Of a DNA stretch of 64,000 nt, positions 1-7,857 are shown in pieces. Origin of the DNA: Chloroflexota bacterium (GTDB lineage: Bacteria; Chloroflexota; UBA6077; FW602-bin22); assembly GCA_004297775.1 (NCBI GenBank), contig SCUE01000034.1, positions 186,001-250,000 of the forward strand, in the 5' to 3' direction. A program made the translations under genes and the position numbers. Position 1 is the stretch's first letter, and the number at the start of each line of letters is the position of its first letter. The notes below the pieces were generated by a model. The model ran no database searches, was not told where the DNA came from, and worked only from the letters and a program-made list of their open reading frames with translations.

Positions 1-1
1 C

Positions 2-388
2 CAACCCCCCGCCTCCGGGCGGCGGCGCGGCCGAATCGACATCGCGGTCGACCTCGAATCCAGGCGGACTCGAGCCGATGGACACGTGGACCCAGCCCAT
101 CGCGCCGTGCTCGAGGCAAAAGCAACCATCTTCGACGGGAAGAGCCCGACCCAGGTGCGGCGGAGAATTGCGCAGCACCGGCGTCAGCTAGCCGCTTACA
201 TCGGCACGCAGGCCGACCTCAACACACCCGCTGCAATAGAGGACCCCGAGTCCGCGGTCACGCCTGGGATCATCTATCCCCAGGCTCCGACGGACCCCGC
301 CATCCGGCAGATGATCGAGGAGTACTTCGCCGACGAGTGCATCACCGTCGTCTGGCAGAACGAGCTGCCGCCGGAGCTGCAGATCTAG
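2..388 (+). CDS. C-terminal part of an unknown protein, possibly PD-(D/E)xK nuclease-like (5' end outside window)
   Basis: The reading frame is open to the left edge, so the GTG at 86 is probably not the real start and the gene is cut by the window. The visible 128 residues contain RIDIAVDLE near the start, then VLEAKA, then a basic helix with repeated Arg/Gln (RRRIAQHRRQLAAY). An Asp followed at a distance by ExK and a Gln/Arg-rich helix is the usual look of a PD-(D/E)xK (restriction-endonuclease-like) fold, but the pattern is short and no family was recognised. The gene converges with the nuclease gene that ends at 394, leaving only 5 bases between them. Reality as a coding region is fairly likely; the function is a guess. 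Confidence 0.45.
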   Translation, partial: QPPASGRRRGRIDIAVDLESRRTRADGHVDPAHRAVLEAKATIFDGKSPTQVRRRIAQHRRQLAAYIGTQADLNTPAAIEDPESAVTPGIIYPQAPTDPAIRQMIEEYFADECITVVWQNELPPELQI

Positions 389-393
389 TCTGG

Positions 394-1083
394 TTACCGG
401 TTATCGAAGACTTCGACCCACCACGTCTGATCGTCGACCAGCACCCCAAACTCTAGCTGGCCTGGTATCCATGTGTCATCCACATAGATCGCCCGATGGA
501 AGTAGAAGGTCCCAGGTCGACCGGCGACGTGCTTCTCCATCTGACGGAACAGCCGCCCCTGGGTCGACCAACCCCGGTTCAGGTCGCGACGCTGCGGGAA
601 AAGGTTGATGTCGTAGCTGCCGCCAGCGCCATGAGCGAGAAAATGACCGCGATCGGCCAGGAACGCGCGCTCGCCCAGCGTCTCGTGCACACCGACGCTG
701 ACGTCGGGAAAGCCGCGCATACGCGAAGCGTCACGTCGGGCCGAAGGCGGCGCTGAGAGTCCGTACGCGAGGACAACGCGCTCGGCTGTACGATCGAACG
801 CGAAGATGCCCGGCTCGATCTTCACCTCCAGAATCGCCGCGTCCTCAGAGCCGACACGGTAGGCAATTGTCCAGCCGTCGACCTTCTCTTCCCAATCGGC
901 TAGCGCCTCAGGAACGGATCGGCCCGAAGCGGCGTAGAGGTCCTTTAGGTAACTCGGGCCGTCGCCACGTGTCGGGCGGACGACGATGATCCGCTGAACC
1001 GCGCGTGACAGCTCGGGCAGGGCCTCTCTCAGCTCGTCCACCGGCCCGAATCTCCCGGTCGGCATCGGATCGATATTGGTCAT
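394..1083 (-). CDS. DNA/RNA non-specific endonuclease-like protein (beta-beta-alpha-metal fold)
   Basis: A 229-residue protein. Its second half carries the signature of the ββα-metal nuclease family: DRGH at 144-147 (His as general base), then NLFPQ with Asn160 and a second Asn at 169, the order and spacing expected of the metal-binding region. The first 130 residues are not recognised. No signal peptide is visible, so the protein is probably intracellular, unlike the secreted NucA/Serratia enzymes. The start ATG overlaps the stop of the upstream SIR2-like gene by four bases (ATGA), so the two are translationally coupled. Together they look like a sensor/NAD-cleaving protein plus a nuclease effector. 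The family assignment rests on the motif only. Confidence 0.6.
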   Translation of the reverse strand: MTNIDPMPTGRFGPVDELREALPELSRAVQRIIVVRPTRGDGPSYLKDLYAASGRSVPEALADWEEKVDGWTIAYRVGSEDAAILEVKIEPGIFAFDRTAERVVLAYGLSAPPSARRDASRMRGFPDVSVGVHETLGERAFLADRGHFLAHGAGGSYDINLFPQRRDLNRGWSTQGRLFRQMEKHVAGRPGTFYFHRAIYVDDTWIPGQLEFGVLVDDQTWWVEVFDNR

Positions 1084-2834
1084 CTCAAGGCGACGCGCCG
1101 CACGCCTCCGAGCCAGAGACCCTTGCCCCAGGCGTACAACGGATAGGCAAAGGAGGCCAGGAGTCGCGGTCCCCAGTACCCGGTGCTGCCCATCACTCCG
1201 ACAGCCGCGAGCGCCACCAAGTACTGAATCATCGCAGCCAGGCTGCCGCGCTCACGGGCGAGAACGAATCCCTCACGCCACCGCGCCCACGCCTTTCGAA
1301 ACCTACGTGCGGCGCGCCACGCCGCCGCCTCGCGAAGGAGGGCGATCACGCGACCCCCCGGAGCCCAGTAGGCAACCTCCTTGCCGTACTTCCGGTAGCT
1401 GCTTGCGGCTTCAGCGGGCCGGCCTTGCAGTAGCAGTAGGTCCGCCTCGTAATAGGCGACTCGGCTGCTGACTGGCGGCAACTGCTCTGCCGCAGCGATG
1501 CGCGCGCGTGCCTCCGTCAAAAGGGACGCGATCTCCGCTACTCGCCTGCGACGCCAGCTGCCCCACCGCATGGATGCAACCAGCAACTTGCAGTCGACCT
1601 CGTGGAGCAATGCGTCGATCAGCTGCGCTTCGGCGTCCGCAGTGGGAGCAGCCTTGACCTGGTCCGTCAACTCTCGGCGTAGGCTCTGGAGCTCCTTCGC
1701 GGCCGTCGCGATGCGCCCGGCGTGTCGCATCCAGAACGCCCGGCGGTTTTGCCAGCGTGCGCGCAGCGGCGGGTCGAGTCGCGCGTGCGGACTGGCGGTC
1801 GCCTGCAGCGCTTGTGGGTACAGGTGCAGCGCGCTGAGGCTCGACCCGAGCATGTACGCGCCCGACGGGGTCCACGACTCGTCGAGCGACCACGCGAATC
1901 GCTCGACAGCCTCCATCGTAAGCCCGGCGCTCGCCGACACCGCTCCGATGACCTTCAGCTGCTCGGCCCGGGGCAGTGCGTGAAGCCTTGCCCGCAGGAC
2001 CATGGCTGCAGCGATGGGCTTTGTCTTCTCGGGGTTCAGATTGACGACGATGTCGCGATGGTGCTTGTGGCTCCGGGAAATGCGCCATCCCCGACGTTCC
2101 GCCGCGTGGTAGGGCCGGTCATCGTCAGGCACGACGTCCTGAAGGATGGGGCGGATGTCCTGATCCGTGCCGCCGTACCCCAGGAACACGAACGCGGCGT
2201 TGTCGCGCAGATGTTCGAGCAGGAGTCGGCGCGGGCCTCCCAGGACTTCACCGACCTGATCCATCAACCCCACAAGCGAGCCCGATACAGCGGCGGCGCC
2301 GTGCACGTGGGCGACCGTCGGCCTTGCTAGGCGGCCTCCGATCACTTCCTCCGCCAGTCGTTCGAAATCGCCACGCGTGACAACCACGTCAGCGGAGGGA
2401 CGGGCCGCTTCGAGTAGACCATCGAAATTGACTGTGAGTACGAGCTGCACGGTCCCATCCGCGAGTGAATCCATAACCGCGTGATGTACGCCGTTGGGCA
2501 CGCCCGCTGAGTAGACCGCAGTCAGCAGCTCGTCGACGAAGGAATCCGCGCTCTGTCGGGTCGCGTCGCGGATCGTCTGCATGAGGAGTTCGAAAGGCAC
2601 GCGGGACTGGATGAGCGCGGTTCCCAGTCCAGCGGCCAGCGGTTCGGGCGCGGGATCCAGTGCCAGGACCTCGTCTCGCAACGTCTCATAGAACGCGGCC
2701 ACGACCGGAAGCGCAGACGGCCCCGCCATGGAGCCGGCAGCGCCAGTGAAGACGACAAGCGGCAGCCCTGCGGGTTCGTTCGACCGGACCTGGTGGAGCG
2801 CGTTGCGAACATCGGTGTAGAGGTCGCTCCCCAT
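1080..2834 (-). CDS. SIR2-like domain protein with helical (TPR-like) C-terminus
   Basis: A 584-residue protein read from the ATG at 2834; a longer frame to 3074 exists, but its first 80 residues look non-coding. The N-terminal half has SIR2-family landmarks: GAAGS at 31-35 (Rossmann glycine loop), TVNFD ending at 138, HVHG at 176-179 (position of the catalytic His), and GYGGTDQD at 219-226. Residues from about 330 on are Ala/Arg-rich helices resembling tetratricopeptide repeats, ending in a hydrophobic aromatic stretch. SIR2-like domains of this type in bacteria usually hydrolyse NAD+ in anti-phage defence (Thoeris ThsA, DSR, SIR2-pAgo). The stop overlaps the start of a nuclease gene, forming a two-gene operon. 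Confidence 0.7.
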   Translation of the reverse strand: MGSDLYTDVRNALHQVRSNEPAGLPLVVFTGAAGSMAGPSALPVVAAFYETLRDEVLALDPAPEPLAAGLGTALIQSRVPFELLMQTIRDATRQSADSFVDELLTAVYSAGVPNGVHHAVMDSLADGTVQLVLTVNFDGLLEAARPSADVVVTRGDFERLAEEVIGGRLARPTVAHVHGAAAVSGSLVGLMDQVGEVLGGPRRLLLEHLRDNAAFVFLGYGGTDQDIRPILQDVVPDDDRPYHAAERRGWRISRSHKHHRDIVVNLNPEKTKPIAAAMVLRARLHALPRAEQLKVIGAVSASAGLTMEAVERFAWSLDESWTPSGAYMLGSSLSALHLYPQALQATASPHARLDPPLRARWQNRRAFWMRHAGRIATAAKELQSLRRELTDQVKAAPTADAEAQLIDALLHEVDCKLLVASMRWGSWRRRRVAEIASLLTEARARIAAAEQLPPVSSRVAYYEADLLLLQGRPAEAASSYRKYGKEVAYWAPGGRVIALLREAAAWRAARRFRKAWARWREGFVLARERGSLAAMIQYLVALAAVGVMGSTGYWGPRLLASFAYPLYAWGKGLWLGGVRRVALR

Positions 2835-3335
2835 CACGTGTTCCCCGGCGCCGAACACGAAGCGCGATGACGCCCACCGGCCCGACTCACTCTGAGCATT
2901 GAGATAGCAACCAGAAGCGGTCTCGCTCGAACCAGCGGCTGCGCAGCCTCCGCTCAGCGATCGCGCAGCAAAGACGGTCGATCTCGGCCATCCCGGCCCG
3001 TGCCTCGCCGCACCTGTGCATTGACGCGCGTGCGAGTGCTGGGTGGACGAGCACGTCCAGACGCGCCTTGGCACCGATCAGGCCTGCCGCGTCGATGAGG
3101 CTCCGTGAGCCCTCAAACAGCCCGAGAAGCCAGGAGGCGGTCCAGGAGTCAGGCGGCACGCCCAACCCAGCAGTTGGTGGCGCAGACGGCCGCGAAACAG
3201 CTGGTCGAGCGCATCGTGCAGCGCGAACGACTGCTGGTTCCACGCCGACAGCACGAAGACGTTCCCTCCCGCGATTTGAATAGTCCTGGCAGCTGATCTC
3301 CTCATCCGCAGCGATCGCGCGCCACGCCAACACGG
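2835..3335. other. No confident gene; junction between defence operon and truncated hsdR
   Basis: About 500 bases lie between the SIR2-like start and the first recognisable hsdR codons. Open frames exist on both strands (for example 2887-3333 on minus, 3105-3296 on plus), but none has a recognisable motif or a convincing start. The stretch probably holds the promoter of the minus-strand operon and the recombination junction that removed the 5' two thirds of hsdR. Confidence 0.4.
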
Positions 3336-4688
3336 CGTTTCGACATCATACCGCACCGAATGGTGATGAAGAACGGCTTCCAGACGCCCGATGGCCGGCG
3401 AGTCCCCGTCGAGGACGCCTTCAAGGACCCGCGACACCCCTTCCGCGTCGCGATCGTCTGCGCGATGTGGCTGACCGGCTTCGACGTCGAGTGCCTGGCG
3501 ACGCTCTACATCGACAAGCCGATGAAGACCCACAATCTGATGCAGGCCATCGCCCGCGCCAACCGCGTGTTCCCGGGCAAGGACTGTGGCGTCATCGTCG
3601 ATTACAACGGAATGCTCAAGAGTCTGCGCGAGGCGCTGGCGCAGTACGCCCTGGGTGACGAGGACGACGATGGCGCGGGTGGTGACATCGTCGCGCCGAT
3701 CGAGGAATTGGTCGCCAGTTTGCGCCAGGCGATCGAGGCGGCCGAGACGCATCTGGGATCGCTCGGTTTCGACGCGACCCGTCTTCACGGCGCGACCGGG
3801 TTTGTCCGGATCGAAGCCCTGCGCGACGCGGAAGACGCGATCTACACCTCGGACGAGGCCAAGCGTCGGTTCGAGATCATGGCCCGGCAGATGTTCATGC
3901 GCTTCAAGACGCTGCTGATGGAGTCGAGCGCCCTGGCGTATGCCGAGCGGCACGACAACATCGAGGCCATCTACAAGAAGCTGCAGGGCCGACGCGACAC
4001 GGCCGACGTGACCGAGCTACTGAAGGAGTTGCATCGTATCGTCAACGACGCGATCCGGGCGGCCGGACCGGGCGGTGACCACGCCGATGGGCTGACGGTG
4101 GACCTGAGCCAGATCGACTTTGCCAGGCTGCGTGACGAATTCGCCGGCAAGGTGCGCCGGAAGCACGCGGCGTTGCAGGACATCCGCGACGCGATCGAGA
4201 AGAAGCTGGCGCAGATGCTCGCCTGGAACCCGACGCGGATGGACTACTACCGGAAGTACCTGGAGATCATCGCCGATTACAACCGTGAGAAGGATCGGGC
4301 GACCGTCGAGGCGACGTTCGCGGCGCTTGTGGCTCTCGCGGCCAGTCTCGACGCGGAGCAGCGGCGCGCGGCCGAGGAGGGGCTGACCGACGACGAACTC
4401 GCGTTGTTCGACTTGCTGTTCAAGGAGAATATCAGCGCCGCGAATCGGGAACGGCTGAAGCGGGCGAGCCAATCCCTGCTCGCTTCACTCCAAGATTTAT
4501 TGAGGCCGATGCACGATTGGACCAAGAACAAGGCGACCCAGGCCGAGGTCGAGGTGTTCATCCTCGACAATCTCTGGAGGGTGCTTCCGCGTCCGCCGTA
4601 CTCCGACGACGAAGCGCAAACACTCGCCAAGCGCGTCTACGAGCACGTTTGGCAGCGGAGCTTCAGCGGCGGCAGACTCGCCGCCTGA
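3336..4688 (+). pseudogene. hsdR: Type I restriction enzyme R subunit (HsdR), C-terminal remnant
   Basis: The frame from about 3336 reads FDIIPHR and then WLTGFDV, DKPMKTHNLMQAIARANR and VIVDY, the helicase motifs V-VI block of HsdR, followed by the helical C-terminal region that contacts the methyltransferase. A full HsdR is about 1000 residues with a PD-(D/E)xK nuclease and the first helicase motifs upstream; all of that is missing. An in-frame TGA at 3294 blocks the reading frame and sequence upstream of about 3336 shows no HsdR similarity. No hsdM or hsdS lies nearby. The remaining 440 or so codons are undamaged, so the truncation is probably recent. It cannot work as a translocase or nuclease. 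Confidence 0.8.
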
Positions 4689-5053
4689 CGATTACGCGAG
4701 TGCCAGCGGCGCGCCGGTCTCGCGAGAAGGAGCCGGCAGCACGAGCGCGCCGGGGGTTCGCGACGATTGGACCAGAGGCGGTGACTCGCAACTGCGGGCG
4801 ATTCTTCGATTTCACGCTTCATCGTCGGCCAGTCTGATACAGGTGCGTCGACCCGGAAGAGTGCTTCCGCCGCGCGGGCACGCGACACGCGATCGCCTCG
4901 AAGCAGCTCGTCGATCGCTTCACGAACCAGCGCGGTGACGGTCATGTGGCGGGCGAAAGCCTCCCGACGGAGGTGGTCCATCGTATCTGGTGAGAGCCGC
5001 ACCACCAGGCGCTCGCTTGACACTGGAAGCCTCCCGTGGTCCGTCGCGGACAC
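4637..5053 (-). CDS. Ribbon-helix-helix antitoxin, C-terminus replaced by readthrough
   Basis: The first ~85 residues are a typical ribbon-helix-helix antitoxin: RLVVRLSPDTMDHLRREA forms the strand and first helix, followed by TALVREAID and an acidic tail ending WPTMKREIEE, which normally closes such proteins. After that point the frame continues for about 50 residues of low-complexity Arg/Ser/Pro sequence and overlaps the 3' end of the hsdR remnant on the opposite strand by 52 bases. A partner PIN-type toxin would be expected immediately downstream and is absent. The gene therefore looks like half of a type II toxin-antitoxin module cut at the same junction region that contains the hsdR stub. 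Confidence 0.55.
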   Translation of the reverse strand: MSATDHGRLPVSSERLVVRLSPDTMDHLRREAFARHMTVTALVREAIDELLRGDRVSRARAAEALFRVDAPVSDWPTMKREIEESPAVASHRLWSNRREPPARSCCRLLLARPARRWHSRNRQAASLPPLKLRCQTCS

Positions 5054-5155
5054 TCTATCCTGGTGCGCCGCGCGGATATCGGCGTGAGGTGATACGCGGC
5101 TCGTCGGCGCTGGCAGACCGGTCGGCTAGGCCGAGCCCATAGTTACACTGAATCC

Positions 5156-5398
5156 GTGGCGCTGAAGGACGTAACCGTCTCTCTTCCCGAAGAGTTGGTG
5201 CGCGCCGCGCGTCAGATCGCGATCGATCGAGGCCTGTCGCTCTCGGCCTACCTGGCCCGGTTGATCGAGGAGAACGTCTTGCGCCAGCGCCCGGCCAGCG
5301 AGGCTCGCGACCGCATCAGACAGCGCATCCATGAGGGAATCGACTTCGGAATCCGCGACGGCGTCACCTGGACGCGCGAATCGCTTCACCGGCGTTGA
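5156..5398 (+). CDS. CopG/Arc-type ribbon-helix-helix antitoxin
   Basis: An 80-residue protein starting with GTG. KDVTVSLPEELVRAARQIA followed by SLSAYLARLIEE is a standard ribbon-helix-helix DNA-binding core; the tail GIRDGVTWTRESLHRR is the usual antitoxin C-terminus that masks a toxin. A TACACT sequence about eight bases upstream of the start could act as a -10 element, giving a leaderless message. The cognate PIN toxin appears to survive only as its first eight codons (see next entry), so this is probably an orphan antitoxin. Confidence 0.65.
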   Translation: MALKDVTVSLPEELVRAARQIAIDRGLSLSAYLARLIEENVLRQRPASEARDRIRQRIHEGIDFGIRDGVTWTRESLHRR

Positions 5399-5417
5399 GT
5401 TCGCCGATACCAAGGTT
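5394..5417 (+). pseudogene. Relic of a PIN-domain toxin N-terminus
   Basis: Directly overlapping the antitoxin stop, one frame reads VEFADTKV, which matches how many VapC-type PIN toxins begin (hydrophobic residue, Phe, Ala, catalytic Asp, Thr, Asn/Lys, Val). After this the frame becomes Arg/Pro-rich and unrelated. The position, immediately behind a ribbon-helix-helix antitoxin, is where a toxin should start. Inference from eight codons only. Confidence 0.35.
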
Positions 5418-5537
5418 ACTGGTTGGCGCGGTCGCTCGGGGCATCGACAGGCACATGCCCCGTCCCCGCCCCGTCTTGTCCGCTCGGCGGGCGATACCCT
5501 CCCCCGGCCCGACCACTCGCAGCCATACTTCTCGCCG

Positions 5538-6263
5538 ATGACCCGCCTGCTCACCTGGGACGACTGCCGAAACGCGCGGCATATCGGCGGCTACGAGACG
5601 ATCGACGGCCGCTTCACGAGCGACCGCGGACTGATCCGCGCCGATTCGCTGGCGCGGCTGACCAACCTGGGCCGGCGCGCGGTTGTCGAGCACGGCGTTT
5701 CACTGATAGTCGATTTGCGCGGCGACGATGAGCTCAATCGCGATCCGAACCCGTTCGGCGATCGCCGACATCGGGTCAGCGGTCTGGAGTACGTGAACCT
5801 TCCGATCATCGATATCACGAATACGGACGCGCTGAGGGCGCTCGATTACCGGGCCGGACCGATTGGCTACTACCCGACGATTCTGACCCACTTTCAGCGG
5901 CAGATCGGCCGCGTCGCGACCGCGATTGCCTCCGCCAACGATGGCCCGGTCGTTATCCACTGCCACGCTGGCAAGGACCGGACCGGCATCGTCGTCGGCG
6001 TTCTCCTGGCGCTCGTCGGCGTGCCGGATCACACGATCGCCAGCGACTACGCCGAGAGTGAAGTCAATCTGTCCGGCATCTATCGCCAGTGGCTCGAGTC
6101 CACACCAGGCCTGACGATGACCGAACTGGTGTCCCCGGCGCCAGTCATGCTTCAACTGCTCGCGCTCCTGCACGGTCGCCACGGTGGACCCGAGTCATAC
6201 CTCCGCCATGCTGGTGTCGCGCCGGGCGACATTTCCGTTCTCCGGGATCGTCTGCTCGTCTGA
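5538..6263 (+). CDS. Tyrosine/serine-type protein phosphatase (Y_phosphatase3 family)
   Basis: A 241-residue protein from the ATG at 5538; the frame is open further upstream but that part overlaps toxin-antitoxin debris. HCHAGKDRTG at 141-150 is the P-loop of dual-specificity protein phosphatases, with the catalytic Cys142 and Arg148. The N-terminus (WDDCRNARHIGGYET, then a Gly-Arg substrate loop) and the Lys-Asp after the Cys loop match the PF13350 group, whose best known member is mycobacterial MptpB, which hydrolyses phosphotyrosine and phosphoinositides. Probably cytosolic. It stands alone between orphan antitoxins, so no pathway can be inferred. Confidence 0.85.
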   Translation: MTRLLTWDDCRNARHIGGYETIDGRFTSDRGLIRADSLARLTNLGRRAVVEHGVSLIVDLRGDDELNRDPNPFGDRRHRVSGLEYVNLPIIDITNTDALRALDYRAGPIGYYPTILTHFQRQIGRVATAIASANDGPVVIHCHAGKDRTGIVVGVLLALVGVPDHTIASDYAESEVNLSGIYRQWLESTPGLTMTELVSPAPVMLQLLALLHGRHGGPESYLRHAGVAPGDISVLRDRLLV

Positions 6264-6301
6264 GCGGCCAGACCGGTTGCGCTGGTCCCATCCTTCATCG
6301 C

Positions 6302-6568
6302 ATGAAGGTCACGATTGATCTGGATGATCTCGTACTGGCCGAGGCGAAACTGCTCGCCCAACAGTCGGGCAGGACTCTGACCGCTGTGATCGAGGAAGCG
6401 TTGCGCGAGCGGATCATGCGACGCGGTACGATGGCGAGACGGGAGCCAGTACGGCTCCCAACGTTCGGCGGCCAAGGTCTTCTCCCAGGCGCCGATCTCG
6501 ACAGTTCAGTCGCCCTGCGAGACCTGATGGACGAGGATCCCCATCTCGAGGCACTCCCGCTCGGTTGA
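6302..6568 (+). CDS. VapB-type antitoxin (orphan)
   Basis: An 88-residue protein. MKVTIDLDDLVLAEAKLLA plus GRTLTAVIEEALRERI is the ribbon-helix-helix of VapB antitoxins, and the tail with RLPTFGGQGLLPG and a final acidic segment is typical of the toxin-binding region. The ATG at 6302 is preferred over the longer frame from 6089, which overlaps the phosphatase gene. A VapC toxin should follow within a few bases, but 6569-6747 contains no coding sequence. Confidence 0.7.
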   Translation: MKVTIDLDDLVLAEAKLLAQQSGRTLTAVIEEALRERIMRRGTMARREPVRLPTFGGQGLLPGADLDSSVALRDLMDEDPHLEALPLG

Positions 6569-6747
6569 GCGATCCGTATTTCAGCCGGGCGGTATCGCCC
6601 AGTTTATCGTGACGCGGCTGCCCACCTGAACTCGTCAGTTGCGACATCGCGGCCGGAATGCCCGCGACACCGGTCCGATGCACCTTCATCTGGATCCTCG
6701 CCGCCCCCCGGCTGGTGTAGCATCCCGGCGCCAAGGAGTACGAAACG

Positions 6748-7848
6748 ATGACGACCCCGATCGGCCGATCGAAGCTGGAGCTCGAAACGCCCGCCCTCTG
6801 CGCCGAGTTGACGACGATGGAGGCGAACATCAAACGCATGTCGGACATCATCATCCGACAGAACGGCAAAGGCTGGCGCCCCCACACCAAGGGCCAGAAG
6901 ATTCCGGCCGTCGCCCATCTCGAGATGCGCGCCGGCGCCTTCGGCGTCACCTGCGCCAAGCTCGGCGAGGCCGAGGTGATGGCCGGCGCCGGCATCCGCG
7001 ACATCCTGATCGCGAACCAGATCGTCGGCGCCTCGAAGGTCACGCGGCTCGCACACCTCCAGCATCACGCCGACGTCATCGTCGCGGTCGATTCGATCGA
7101 CAACGGCCGCGAAATCGACGCGGCGGCGCGCAAGGCCGGCACCCGCGTCCGCGTGCTGGTCGAGATGAACGTTGGACTCAATCGCGCTGGCGTCGAGCCG
7201 GGCGCCCAGGCGATCGACCTCGCCAAGCGGTTGCACGAGATGCCCGGCCTCAAGCTCTCCGGCTTCATGGCCTGGGAGGCGCACGTTCTCCGCCTGGCCG
7301 ACGCCGAGAAGCGCCAGGCCATCCAGGAAGCCGTCGGCGGCAAACTCGTCGCCACGGCCGACGCCGCCCGTGCTCAGGGTCTGCCGATCGACATCGTCTC
7401 CTGCGGCGGCACCGGCACCTACTGGATCACCGCCACGATCCCGGGAGTCACCGAGATCCAGGCTGGCGGCGGCATCTTCGCCGATGTCCACTACGCCGAG
7501 CACTACGGTCTGCCCGAGCACGGCTTCGCGATGACGATCGTGACGACTGTCACGAGTCGCCCGACCCCGACCCGCATCGTTGTCGATGCTGGCTGGAAGG
7601 CGATGAGCAACAACATGGGCACCCCTCGTCCGCTGGCGGTCGAGAACGTCGCCAAGGTCAGCCTCTCGGCCGAGCACGGTGGAATCGAGCTATCGGCGCC
7701 GAACACGAGCCTCAAGGTCGGCGACAAGGTCGAGTGGATCGCCGGCTACTCCGATTCGACGACCTTCCTGCACGACGAGATGTACGCCACGCGCAATGGC
7801 ATCGTCGAGCAGGTCTGGCCGGTGCTCGGTCGCGGCAAGCTGCGGTAG
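6748..7848 (+). CDS. PLP-dependent DSD1-family enzyme (D-threonine aldolase / D-serine dehydratase-like)
   Basis: A 366-residue protein with an alanine-racemase-type N-terminal TIM barrel: the start region LETPALCAEL and RPHTK (44-48, Lys48 likely holding the pyridoxal phosphate) are diagnostic of fold-type III enzymes. Further markers are VEMNVGLNRAG and SCGGTGTY, the phosphate-binding loop, and the C-terminal β-domain with the probable metal-binding DEMYA. Members cleave D-threonine or dehydrate D-serine and related β-hydroxy-D-amino acids. AGGAG lies seven bases upstream of the ATG. The gamma-glutamyltransferase gene follows after nine bases, so the two are likely cotranscribed, suggesting peptide or D-amino acid catabolism. 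Exact substrate unknown. Confidence 0.8.
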   Translation: MTTPIGRSKLELETPALCAELTTMEANIKRMSDIIIRQNGKGWRPHTKGQKIPAVAHLEMRAGAFGVTCAKLGEAEVMAGAGIRDILIANQIVGASKVTRLAHLQHHADVIVAVDSIDNGREIDAAARKAGTRVRVLVEMNVGLNRAGVEPGAQAIDLAKRLHEMPGLKLSGFMAWEAHVLRLADAEKRQAIQEAVGGKLVATADAARAQGLPIDIVSCGGTGTYWITATIPGVTEIQAGGGIFADVHYAEHYGLPEHGFAMTIVTTVTSRPTPTRIVVDAGWKAMSNNMGTPRPLAVENVAKVSLSAEHGGIELSAPNTSLKVGDKVEWIAGYSDSTTFLHDEMYATRNGIVEQVWPVLGRGKLR

Positions 7849-7857
7849 AGAGGGACG

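Noticed and set aside
3078..3953. A 291-codon minus-strand frame across the hsdR stub
   Set aside because: Most of it is antisense to hsdR and its unmatched end gives no recognisable motif.
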